A DNA stretch of 64,000 nt, taken from Oscillatoria acuminata PCC 6304 (GTDB lineage: Bacteria > Cyanobacteriota > Cyanobacteriia > Cyanobacteriales > Laspinemataceae). Under the pieces are notes generated by a model, which had not been told where the DNA came from, did not search any database, and saw nothing but the letters and a program-made list of their open reading frames with translations. The first letter of the stretch is position 1. Every line of letters starts with the position of its first letter. The stretch lies in assembly GCF_000317105.1 (NCBI RefSeq), contig NC_019693.1:4899227-4963226 (forward strand), in the 5' to 3' direction. The translations under genes and the position numbers were made by a program. Shown one piece after another: positions 54,940 to 62,519 of this stretch.

Positions 54940-55140
54940 ACCGACTTCGCTTTAAGTCTATTATACTGACCTGTTGATCATTATCAGTGATCTAAGTCAC
55001 TTTACGGCCCTGGATTCTTGACCCTATTGCTGGTTGCAGTTAACAATTAACAATTGGCAGTTAGTCGGTTAGCAATTCCCGGGTTCAAGGACGAATCCAC
55101 CCTAAAATAGCAATATTAATTTTTAGCAGCAGGTGAGAGA

Positions 55141-55812
55141 ATGGAACGAGTGCTAGAACCGGAAGTGATGGATAGTTGGGAGGATGCAACGGCGTATGAC
55201 AGAATGGATTTTCTGGAGGTGAATACTGCCTTTGCTGAGAGTGCGATCGCAGTCGGTCCCGAGTCGGCGTTGGTCCTGGATGCCGGAACTGGGACTGCCA
55301 GAATTCCCATCTTAATCGTGCAGCGTCGTCCCCAGTGGCACATCAAGGCGATCGACCTTTCGCACAATATGTTACAAGTGGGCAGGGAGAATGTGCAGTC
55401 TGCGGGAGTACAAGACCAAATTCAGTTAGAGTATATCGATGCGAAACAGATGCCTTATGGAGACAGCACATTTGATATAGTCATTTCCAATAGCATCATC
55501 CATCATCTCCCGGACCCAATGCCCTTTTTCCGAGAACTGAAACGAGTTTTAAAACCCAATGGCGGGATATTTCTCCGAGATTTAATACGCCCGACGGATA
55601 TAGAAACCGTAGATAAAATTGTTTCCAGGATTGGACCGGAATATGATGACTATCAGACGCAATTATTTCGAGATTCTTTGATAGCTGCATTTACGATAAA
55701 AGAGGTGCAGGAAATGATAGAAATGACAGGATTAGAAGGGCTAAAAATTTATGAATCTTCGGACCGTCATTGGACTGCGAAACGTGCCTACAAAGAATAT
55801 AAATCCTCGTGA
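55141..55812 (+). CDS. Class I SAM-dependent methyltransferase
   Basis: 223 residues. SAM motif I is ALVLDAGTGTARIPILI, acidic loop IKAIDLSHNML, motif II/III IDAKQMPYGDSTFDIVISNSIIHHLPDPMPFFRELKRVLKPNGGIFLRDL. This is the Methyltransf_11/25 pattern for small-molecule acceptors; the target is not predictable. The last codon and stop lie inside the 28-base inverted repeat of the element at 55806-55971, so insertion of that element probably set the present C-terminus (YKEYKSS). Confidence 0.8.
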   Translation: MERVLEPEVMDSWEDATAYDRMDFLEVNTAFAESAIAVGPESALVLDAGTGTARIPILIVQRRPQWHIKAIDLSHNMLQVGRENVQSAGVQDQIQLEYIDAKQMPYGDSTFDIVISNSIIHHLPDPMPFFRELKRVLKPNGGIFLRDLIRPTDIETVDKIVSRIGPEYDDYQTQLFRDSLIAAFTIKEVQEMIEMTGLEGLKIYESSDRHWTAKRAYKEYKSS

Positions 55813-55971
55813 CGTGGCTCTGCCGCGTCACGCATTCTTGGCGGCTCTGCCGCCTGTACCTCTGCGGACGAGTTGAAGCTGTGACAGTTACCATAGGCAG
55901 ATTAAGCCCTTGCTCCCAGACTGGAGGCAGAGCCTCCAGATGAGCGTGACGCGGCAGAGCCACGTCACGAG
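55806..55971. mobile_element. Inverted-repeat element with 28-base perfect ends
   Basis: Ends ctcgtgacgtggctctgc... at 55806-55833 and the exact complement at 55944-55971. Inside are two smaller palindromes (ggcggctctgccgcc and ctggaggcagagcctccag) sharing the CTCTGCC core with the ends. No coding capacity and no obvious target duplication. It overlaps the end of the methyltransferase gene. Confidence 0.85.
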
Positions 55972-55998
55972 AAAAAATCCGGTGATTGGGGATTGTGA

Positions 55999-56520
55999 TT
56001 ATGGGTTATTAGTAGCGATCGCCGTTAAATGGCACTGATAGGATTCATTGCTAAAACAGACAAATCGAACTTGAGAAATCACCGTCGTTTTGCTTAAAAA
56101 TTGCTCTACCCTCTTCACTGCAATTGCAGCAGCCCGTTCCATTGGAAACCCATAAACTCCCGTACTAATTGCCGGAAAAGCGATAGTTTTTAGATGATGT
56201 TTTTCAGCTAACTTTAAACTCTCATAATAACAACTTGCCAGCAATTCATCTTCATGATTCCTGCCCCCTTTCCAGACAGGGCCAACGGTATGAATTACAT
56301 ATTTTGCCGGGAGATTGTACCCGCGAGTCATCTTAGCTTCACCAGTTTCGCAACCGTTCAGAGTGCGACATTCCGCCAACAAACCCGAACCTGCTGCGCG
56401 ATGGATAGCACCATCAACACCGCCTCCGCCTAATAGACGAGTATTGGCAGCATTAACGATCGCATCCACCTGTTGTTTAGTAATATCGCCTTGGATTACA
56501 GTAATTTTATCCGTCATCAT
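55999..56520 (-). CDS. Macrodomain protein (O-acetyl-ADP-ribose deacetylase type)
   Basis: 173 residues, the length of YmdB-type macrodomains. Motifs: [24 protein letters not shown] (ADP-ribose diphosphate loop, with catalytic Asn and Asp), [16 protein letters not shown] and [20 protein letters not shown]. It removes acetyl or ADP-ribosyl groups from ADP-ribose derivatives. It is transcribed divergently from a NUDIX hydrolase gene, with 37 bases between the starts, suggesting joint control and a common pathway in ADP-ribose turnover. Confidence 0.92.
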   Translation of the reverse strand: MMTDKITVIQGDITKQQVDAIVNAANTRLLGGGGVDGAIHRAAGSGLLAECRTLNGCETGEAKMTRGYNLPAKYVIHTVGPVWKGGRNHEDELLASCYYESLKLAEKHHLKTIAFPAISTGVYGFPMERAAAIAVKRVEQFLSKTTVISQVRFVCFSNESYQCHLTAIATNNP

Positions 56521-56557
56521 GGTAGGGTTGTTGTAAAAGAGAGACTTGTTTTATTTT

Positions 56558-57115
56558 ATGAAAGAATTGAAGAAATGGAAACAGTTGCGATCGCGCCTAG
56601 TCTTCGACAACCAATGGTGCAAAGTTCGCCAAGATGAAATCCAACTGCCAACCGGCCAAATTATCGATGATTTCTTTGTAAACGTCCGTCCAGATATTGC
56701 CTTAGTCGTTCCCGTTACCCCCCAGCAAGAAATCGTATTTGTGCGCCAATATCGGCATGGAGTGGGAGAAATCTTATTAGAATTACCTGCCGGTGCATTC
56801 CATCCAGAAACCGAGAAAGCAGAAGCAGCAGCAGCGCGTGAAATGACCGAAGAGACAGGTTACCATTGCCCGAACTTGATTAAACTCGCCACCCTCTATG
56901 ATAATCCAGTTAAAGACACCAATGCCATTCATATTTTTTTAGGCAAAGATGCCAAAAATTCGGGACAGCAAATTTTAGATATTACCGAAGAGATAGAAGT
57001 CGTCTTAGTCCCCATTCATGCCCTCTTAGAGAAAATCACCCAGGGAGAAATCTGCGTATCCGGAAGCGTCGCCGCCGTATTTTTAGCCTTAAATCACTTA
57101 AAAATCTCCCTATAA
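56558..57115 (+). CDS. NUDIX hydrolase (ADP-ribose/nucleoside-diphosphate-sugar type)
   Basis: 185 residues from the ATG of MKELKKWKQLRSR (a TTG lies 12 bases upstream). The Nudix box G-x5-E-x7-REUxEExGU is GAFHPETEKAEAAAAREMTEETGYH, complete with catalytic glutamates. Upstream strands IVFVRQYRHGVGEILLELPAG match ADP-ribose pyrophosphatase. It splits ADP-ribose to AMP and ribose-5-phosphate or acts on related dinucleotides. Divergent from the macrodomain gene. Confidence 0.9.
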   Translation: MKELKKWKQLRSRLVFDNQWCKVRQDEIQLPTGQIIDDFFVNVRPDIALVVPVTPQQEIVFVRQYRHGVGEILLELPAGAFHPETEKAEAAAAREMTEETGYHCPNLIKLATLYDNPVKDTNAIHIFLGKDAKNSGQQILDITEEIEVVLVPIHALLEKITQGEICVSGSVAAVFLALNHLKISL

Positions 57116-57169
57116 AAATCAAAACCCCAACCCAAAACTCGTAGTCGTCTTTAGACGACTTTAGCTATT

Positions 57170-57191
57170 AGACGGGGGTTTAAACCCCCGT
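57170..57191. terminator. Perfect hairpin between convergent NUDIX and DUF427 genes
   Basis: Stem gacgggggttt / aaacccccgtc with no loop to speak of, preceded by a smaller gtcgtctttagacgac hairpin. It could terminate both genes or be part of a dispersed repeat. Confidence 0.6.
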
Positions 57192-57208
57192 CGGGTGTTG
57201 CTACCTAC

Positions 57209-57703
57209 CTACCAACCCCAACTACCAGGAATCCCCTTAAAAGGTCCAACAATATCCGAAGTAATCCAACCGCCATAAAACCCACCGGGTTGAGGTTGAA
57301 CTTCTTCCCCCTCCACATAGCAAACATCCATCATTTCTGGATAGAATGCCACATAATCTTTAATGCCCTCAAATTCCGGAGTTGGACTCGGATAGAACCA
57401 AGCACAATTAGGCGCTTGTTTTTCCTTAACCGTCACCGTATAATATCCCGCCGACCCTTTCCACTCGCAGAAACTACTCCGAGGCGTTTGACTGAGATAT
57501 TCCATTTTGATATCTTCAGGGGGAAGATAATAGCTGGGGGGATGACTCGTTTCTAGGACGCGCTTGGCATGGTGAGTATCCGCGATAATTTCGCCATTAA
57601 AGATGATTTGGATATGTTTGGTGACCTCTTCCAACCGAGGAGGACGGGGATAATCCCAAACCGATTCTTGTCCAGGACCGGGTTCAATTCGTTGTGGGTG
57701 CAT
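57209..57703 (-). CDS. DUF427-domain protein
   Basis: 164 residues. The DUF427 core reads IQIIFNGEIIADTHHAKRVLETSHPPSYYLPPEDIKMEYL, CEWKGSAGYYTV and AWFYPSPTPEFEGIKDYVAFYPEMMDVCYVEGEEV, with conserved GG-x3-GW at the end (GGFYGGWITSDIVGPFKG). The domain is widespread and has no assigned reaction. It is cytosolic, with no signal peptide. Convergent with the NUDIX gene. Confidence 0.9.
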   Translation of the reverse strand: MHPQRIEPGPGQESVWDYPRPPRLEEVTKHIQIIFNGEIIADTHHAKRVLETSHPPSYYLPPEDIKMEYLSQTPRSSFCEWKGSAGYYTVTVKEKQAPNCAWFYPSPTPEFEGIKDYVAFYPEMMDVCYVEGEEVQPQPGGFYGGWITSDIVGPFKGIPGSWGW

Positions 57704-57858
57704 AAGGCTTTAACAGATAAGATGGGTTAATTATAGAGGATTCAGAGTTCGAGGCAAGATAGGTCAGCGCCTTGTCCCTCCTTGCAGATTGGGCAATGCC
57801 TAGCCCAATTTAAAATTTTATGTCACAATCAAAGAAAAAGTCAAGGGAGGGTTCAGCC

Positions 57859-58836
57859 ATGACTTTAACGGTAGGGCAGTCGATCCAAGGGGGCCGATAC
57901 ACCATTGAAAAAGTGCTGGGGAGAGGACGGTTTGGCATTACTTATAAAGCGAAGGATGCCGCCGGGAATGCCGTGGCGATTAAAACTCTCAATGACAGTT
58001 TGCTGCATCAACTGAGTCCAGCAGAAATTGAGGACCTAGAGTGCAAGTTTTGGAATGAAGCGGTGAAACTGGCAAAGTGCAGTCATAATCGCCATATTGT
58101 TCAGGTTCAGGAACTCTTGAACAAAGGGGATGTGCCCTGTATTCTCATGGAATATATTGATGGAGTGGATTTAGCCAGTCGCGCCCAAAAGCAGTTACCG
58201 GAAAAGTTAGCTTTGCAATATATTCAGCAAATTGGTGAGGCATTGATAGAGGTGCATTCTCATCAGTTACTGCATCTGGATATTAAACCGGACAATATTG
58301 TATTGCGCGGGGGAACTGCCGAGGCGGTGTTAATTGATTTTGGATTAGCAAGGGGGTTTGACCATCCCTTGACCACCACTCGCTATAGTGCGGAGGGATA
58401 TTCGGCCCTAGAAATGTATTCTCAAAAGAGACCGCGCGGCACTTATACGGATGTGTATGGATTGGCGGCAACTTTGTATGAATTGCTGACGGGACAAGTG
58501 CCGGTGAGTGCGATTAAACGCAAAGAAGAAGATGCGCGATTGATTCCGCCAAAAGAGATTAATCGGAATATCAGCGATCGCACGAATCAGGCGATATTAA
58601 AAGGACTGGCCCTCGATGGATGCGATCGCACCCAAACCGTGCAGGAATGGTTAAAATTATTAGGCGTTAAAAAACCGATTCCCCTACCCAATTGGAATGC
58701 AATGGAATGGTGCACCGCCGTCATTGCTGCGGGGACAATTGGACTCTTAATGATTGGATTGTTGACCTATTTAAACCCACATTCCGCACCCCCATCGAAC
58801 CCCGAAACCCCGACATCCGAAACAATCCAACCCTAG
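57859..58836 (+). CDS. Ser/Thr protein kinase with C-terminal membrane anchor
   Basis: 325 residues from the ATG that follows GGGAGGG; an ATG 39 bases upstream lacks a site. Gly loop GRGRFGITYKA, VAIKTL, catalytic loop HLDIKPDN (Leu for the usual Arg, so activation-loop phosphorylation may not be needed), DFGLARGFDHPL and GYSALEMYS. A single transmembrane helix (VIAAGTIGLLMIGLLTYL) near the C-terminus is followed by a short Pro/Thr-rich tail. It is closely similar to the kinase at 11142 in plan. Confidence 0.9.
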   Translation: MTLTVGQSIQGGRYTIEKVLGRGRFGITYKAKDAAGNAVAIKTLNDSLLHQLSPAEIEDLECKFWNEAVKLAKCSHNRHIVQVQELLNKGDVPCILMEYIDGVDLASRAQKQLPEKLALQYIQQIGEALIEVHSHQLLHLDIKPDNIVLRGGTAEAVLIDFGLARGFDHPLTTTRYSAEGYSALEMYSQKRPRGTYTDVYGLAATLYELLTGQVPVSAIKRKEEDARLIPPKEINRNISDRTNQAILKGLALDGCDRTQTVQEWLKLLGVKKPIPLPNWNAMEWCTAVIAAGTIGLLMIGLLTYLNPHSAPPSNPETPTSETIQP

Positions 58837-59117
58837 GGACAGGATTGTAAACAACAACAGGGGTTGGTTTAAACGGTAGGGGTGATTTGCTTTCTCGCCC
58901 CTACAAGAGGTAAGAAATATATTTCTTACCTCTCTTGCATTGAATACTAAACAGAGGTCCTAGGACGCCGGTACAGTAGAGGTTAGAAACCCGGTTTCTC
59001 ACCTAATTTGTTGCTAATTCCCCACAGTTTTGGGAAGAAACCGGGTTTCTGGTCCTAGGGGATCTAATACTGTACCGGCTTCCCCGGAATTGTTTGATTC
59101 GATGGAGTTAATCGACC
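58837..59117. other. Repeat-rich gap after the kinase gene
   Basis: Contains a GGTAGGGG/CCCCTAC palindrome remnant, the segment agaggtaagaaat...atttcttacctct with gaatactaaacagagg (58911-58957) that is repeated at 59543-59594, and a gaaacccggtttct pair (58985-59055). No gene. Confidence 0.6.
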
Positions 59118-59530
59118 TTAGCTATCTGTACTGGGATTCAGGAGTTGCTCAAATTCAGCTATGGAACCCACAGAAATGGTTTGGCGAAGTAACTGTTTGA
59201 GAGTCGGAATCTCCTCCAGACGATTCACCGCTTCTACCACGGACTGAGGGACTTCCCCAAACCGGACTTGCAAAAGGTCTAGGATATTCTCGCGCTGATT
59301 TCGCAAGGTCCCCTGTTCGAGTCCCTGTTCGAGTCCCTGTTCCATTGCTTCTTCTCGGATGAGTTCTTCCATCGGACTGATGAATGGCATTTGTCTTTCC
59401 TCCCGATATTCAATGAGTTGGGTTCTTAATTGTTGTTCGAGTTGTTTCGGTAAGCTCATCATGCGGTCTATAACCCGGAATAAGTTCTCGACTTCCTCTC
59501 GACTATATCCTCGGTCAAACAGGAATTTGG
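59118..59530 (-). pseudogene. Partial duplicate of the PD-(D/E)XK gene
   Basis: About 135 codons of the C-terminal part, nearly identical to the end of the 59629-60597 protein (RMMSLPKQLEQQLRTQLIEYREERQMPF...). The segment from FDRGYSREEVENLFRV is present, then similarity stops abruptly near 59530, so the nuclease core is missing. An internal GLEQG unit is tandemly repeated, extending EQGLEQGLEQGT. The flanking gaatactaaacagagg segment is duplicated too. Confidence 0.8.
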
Positions 59531-59628
59531 GAGTCCAAGAGAGGTAAGAAATCTATTTCTTACCTCTCTTGCGTTGAATACTAAACAGAGGTTTTAGGAA
59601 TTGTTTGACTCGATGGAGTTAATCAAAC

Positions 59629-60597
59629 TTAGCTATCTGTACGGGGATTCAGGAGTTGCTCAAATTCAGCAACAGAACCCACAGAAATGGTTTGACGAAG
59701 TAGCTGTTTTAGAGTCGGAATCTCCTCCAGACGATTCACTGCTTCTACCACGGACTGAGGGACTTCCCCAAACCGGACTTGCAAAAGCTCTAGGATATTC
59801 TCCCGTTGGTTTTTTAGTATTCCCCGTTCCATTGCTTCTTCTTGGATGAGTTCTTCCATCGGACTGATGAATGGCATTTGTCTTTCCTCCCGATATTCAA
59901 TGAGTTGGGTTCTTAATTGTTGTTCGAGTTGTTTCGGTAAGCTCATCATGCGATCGATGAACCGGAATAAGTTCTCGACTTCTTCTCGACGATATCCTCG
60001 GTCAAACAGGGAACGGATTAGGGTCCATTTCCACTGTTTCCGTTCTTCCATTTGGCGGTTGGTGGCCTGGGTTTTTAAATGGGCCATGACCATTAGCGCA
60101 AAGGGATTCTGTTCTGATTCTAACTGTTCCCACTGAGTTTGGTAGTCTAGAAGTTTGACTGTGGGAAATTTCAGTTTAAGCTCATATCCATCGAGGGTAT
60201 AAGCATATTCGGTGGGTCGCCATGAGGCGGTATCATCCCCGAGAATGGCAATGCTGACGACGGGTTTGTTGTATTGGTCAAAGGCCCGGTAGTTGTACTG
60301 ATAGATGCGTTGACCGAAGTCTTTAATATACTGACTCTGGATTTCAACGTGAATCAGTATCCACAGGAGTTGGCCAGTGATGAGTTTAACTTCAAACAGT
60401 TTGTCGGGAAATTGAGTGCCGACCTCGGAGTCGCGGCCTAGTTCTAGGAGTTCTTTGTCTAGGGACTGATAGGGTTGACTCCAGTCGATTTGACTATGAA
60501 TGTCGGGGAAGAAGAAGCTGAGGAATTGCTCAAAGTAGAGGGTGAGGGCTTCCTTCCAGGGGGCATCATAGTCCGCTTTTACGGATTCATATTCCAT
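59629..60597 (-). CDS. Rpn/PD-(D/E)XK nuclease family protein
   Basis: 322 residues from the ATG of MEYESVKADYDAPWKEAL (the frame is open 12 codons more). The N-terminal half contains the putative PD-(D/E)XK acids (PDKLFEVKLITGQLLWILIHVEIQSQ) and YNYRAFDQYNKPVVSIAIL. The C-terminal half is a helical region with a coiled segment (EELIQEEAMERGILKNQRENILELLQVRFGEVPQSVVEAV), as in DUF4351-type proteins. Relatives in cyanobacteria are numerous and often labelled transposase or cytosolic protein; a role in DNA mobility is not shown. Confidence 0.78.
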   Translation of the reverse strand: MEYESVKADYDAPWKEALTLYFEQFLSFFFPDIHSQIDWSQPYQSLDKELLELGRDSEVGTQFPDKLFEVKLITGQLLWILIHVEIQSQYIKDFGQRIYQYNYRAFDQYNKPVVSIAILGDDTASWRPTEYAYTLDGYELKLKFPTVKLLDYQTQWEQLESEQNPFALMVMAHLKTQATNRQMEERKQWKWTLIRSLFDRGYRREEVENLFRFIDRMMSLPKQLEQQLRTQLIEYREERQMPFISPMEELIQEEAMERGILKNQRENILELLQVRFGEVPQSVVEAVNRLEEIPTLKQLLRQTISVGSVAEFEQLLNPRTDS

Positions 60598-60850
60598 GAT
60601 AGATGCTTGATTTTTGTTTGTTCTATTATACAATGAATTAAGAGTTTATTAGGTAGTTAATCAAAGAATTTTATAAAAGATTAATCCAATAATTTTCAGG
60701 AATACAGGAGAGTTTAAAGAGGGTGATTAGACCCAACCCCTACATGAAACAACGATTTTTTGTGATGAAATTTACCACCTTGAGAGGACTAGGGTTTAAA
60801 CGATTGGCCGCCGGTTGTTGCCCCTTGGGGACAAATCTGATTTAACCCCC

Positions 60851-60880
60851 TGTAGGGGCGATTCGCGAATCGCCTCTACA
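60851..60880. repeat. TGTAGGGGCGATTCG palindrome
   Basis: A 30-base near-perfect palindrome (tgtaggggcgattcg / cgaatcgcctctaca) extended by ccccc / ggggg on the outside. It lies just upstream of the kinase-GUN4 gene. Confidence 0.88.
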
Positions 60881-60938
60881 GGGGGTGTGGGGGACTATTT
60901 TATGGCATAATAGAATCGGTTCTCTATTCACAAGGGGT

Positions 60939-62279
60939 ATGGTCTGGCCGAACGGACATCAATTGCAGAGTCAGAATTACCGAATCGAAGGGGTTTTAGG
61001 ACAAAGGGGATTCGGCATTACTTATCAAGCGCGTCACCTCAATCGCGACCAAGATTTTGTCATCAAAACCCCCAACGAAGATCTGCGCTTCGACCCGAAC
61101 TATCCTAAGTTTGTGGACCGATTTATCAAGGAGGGAGAGTGCATTGAGTCCATTGCTGGAATTTGCACCCGTCCCCATCCCTATATTGTCCGAGTTTTTG
61201 ATTTATTTCAAGAAGGGGAAACACACTGCATTGTGATGGATTTTATTCCTGGGGAGAGCTTGTGGCAACGGGTGCAACGTCAGGGGGCGTTATCGGAAGT
61301 CGAAGCGGTGAGATATTTTCAACAGATTGGGGGGGCGTTGCAAGAGTTACATGAGGCGGGATTAGTCCATCGCAATGCTCATCCGGGAAATATTATGTTT
61401 CGGGGTGATCAGACTCCTCTGATTGATTTTGGGATTGCTGTAGAAATTGTGCCAGTTACTATTAGTTTCAATCATTCCTGGAATTCCGCATTTTCACCTT
61501 TAGAACAGATGAAAGGGTCTCGGGAACCGACGGTGGATATTTACACCCTCAGCGCCTCTTTATATTATGCCCTGAGTGGGGAATATCCGACGAGTTCTGT
61601 TGAGCGGAAAATTGATGATGTAGAATTATTGACGCCGAAAGAATTAGTGCCGAGTCTGAGCGATCGCATTAACGAAGCGGTGTTAAAGGGGATGGAATTA
61701 ACCCCTCACAACCGACCCCAAACGATGGATGAGTGGGTGTCTCTGCTGGAATCTCCCATTCCGACGACGGTTTCCCACCGCTATCAGAAACTACAGCAAT
61801 TGCTGGCAGCAGGCAAATGGTGGGAGGCAGATGCAGAAACCAGACAAGTTATGCTCCAGGTGGCGGGGAGAGAACAACAGGGATGGTTTGATGAGGATTC
61901 TATCAACCAATTCCCCTGTGAAGATTTGCTCCAAATTGACGACCTTTGGGTACAATACAGCAATGGCCGCTTTGGGTTTTCGGTTCAGAAGCGCATCTGG
62001 CAAGAATGCGGGGGTCAAGTGAACTGGGGAACCTCCATACGCCTAGGCGATCGGGTTGGATGGCGAAAAGACGGAAAATGGTTGGAACTTGAGGAACTCA
62101 CTTTTAGCTCAAATGCACCCCCCGGACACCTGCCTCAATCTATACCTCTGGAGCTAATCAAGTGGGGAGTAAGAGCGGACCTCGAAAGTGGGGGAAGAAA
62201 GTTTAAAAAAGCCAGAAATTTCTGCAAAAAGATGGGAATGAGGTTCTTTTCTCGCGTCCAAACTTGTCATAAGAATTAA
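60939..62279 (+). CDS. Kinase-like protein with GUN4 domain; predicted pseudokinase
   Basis: 446 residues from the ATG of MVWPNGHQLQ, aligned with its downstream paralogue. The kinase fold (residues 1-275) has two key changes: the Gly loop is GQRGFG (Arg23 for Gly) and the catalytic loop HRNAHPGN has Asn146 for the catalytic Asp. Lys43 and DFG (163-165) remain. Each change is one G-to-A transition from the paralogue's codon. The C-terminal GUN4 domain (from about residue 290: KWWEADAETRQVMLQVAGREQQGWFDEDSINQFPCEDLLQIDDLWVQYSNGRFGFSVQKRIWQECGG) is complete and ends FFSRVQTC. GUN4 domains bind porphyrins such as protoporphyrin and Mg-protoporphyrin. It may act as a tetrapyrrole-binding scaffold rather than an enzyme. 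Confidence 0.88.
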   Translation: MVWPNGHQLQSQNYRIEGVLGQRGFGITYQARHLNRDQDFVIKTPNEDLRFDPNYPKFVDRFIKEGECIESIAGICTRPHPYIVRVFDLFQEGETHCIVMDFIPGESLWQRVQRQGALSEVEAVRYFQQIGGALQELHEAGLVHRNAHPGNIMFRGDQTPLIDFGIAVEIVPVTISFNHSWNSAFSPLEQMKGSREPTVDIYTLSASLYYALSGEYPTSSVERKIDDVELLTPKELVPSLSDRINEAVLKGMELTPHNRPQTMDEWVSLLESPIPTTVSHRYQKLQQLLAAGKWWEADAETRQVMLQVAGREQQGWFDEDSINQFPCEDLLQIDDLWVQYSNGRFGFSVQKRIWQECGGQVNWGTSIRLGDRVGWRKDGKWLELEELTFSSNAPPGHLPQSIPLELIKWGVRADLESGGRKFKKARNFCKKMGMRFFSRVQTCHKN

Positions 62280-62519
62280 CCTCATCATCAAGTAAAAATC
62301 CGGACCATTAAATTTTTCCCAAGATAACACTTCAAAGGTTCCATCGAGATTGCGAACTTGCTGATAGCTGTTACTCATCTCTTTCTGTTGCCATGTGTAG
62401 CGCCAGCTAGATGGACAAGACAATGCTCTGTCCGCCACCACTGGATCTTTAACCCAAAATTAAGATTAAAATCAAGAAAACTATGGCATAATAGAACCTG
62501 TTCTCTATCCACAAGGGGT
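62280..62519. other. Intergenic region between the two kinase-GUN4 genes
   Basis: The last 80 bases repeat the 60890-60938 leader (tggcataatag, caaggggtatggtctgg), so promoter and start were duplicated with the gene. On the minus strand 62154-62441 is an open frame (MSNSYQQVRNLDGTFEVLSWEKF...), probably a relic, not called as a gene. Confidence 0.5.

Noticed and set aside
62154-62441. Minus-strand frame MSNSYQQVRNLDGTFEVLSWEKF
   Set aside because: It overlaps the end of the kinase-GUN4 gene and no start signal or family was recognised; it may be a relic of an older gene.
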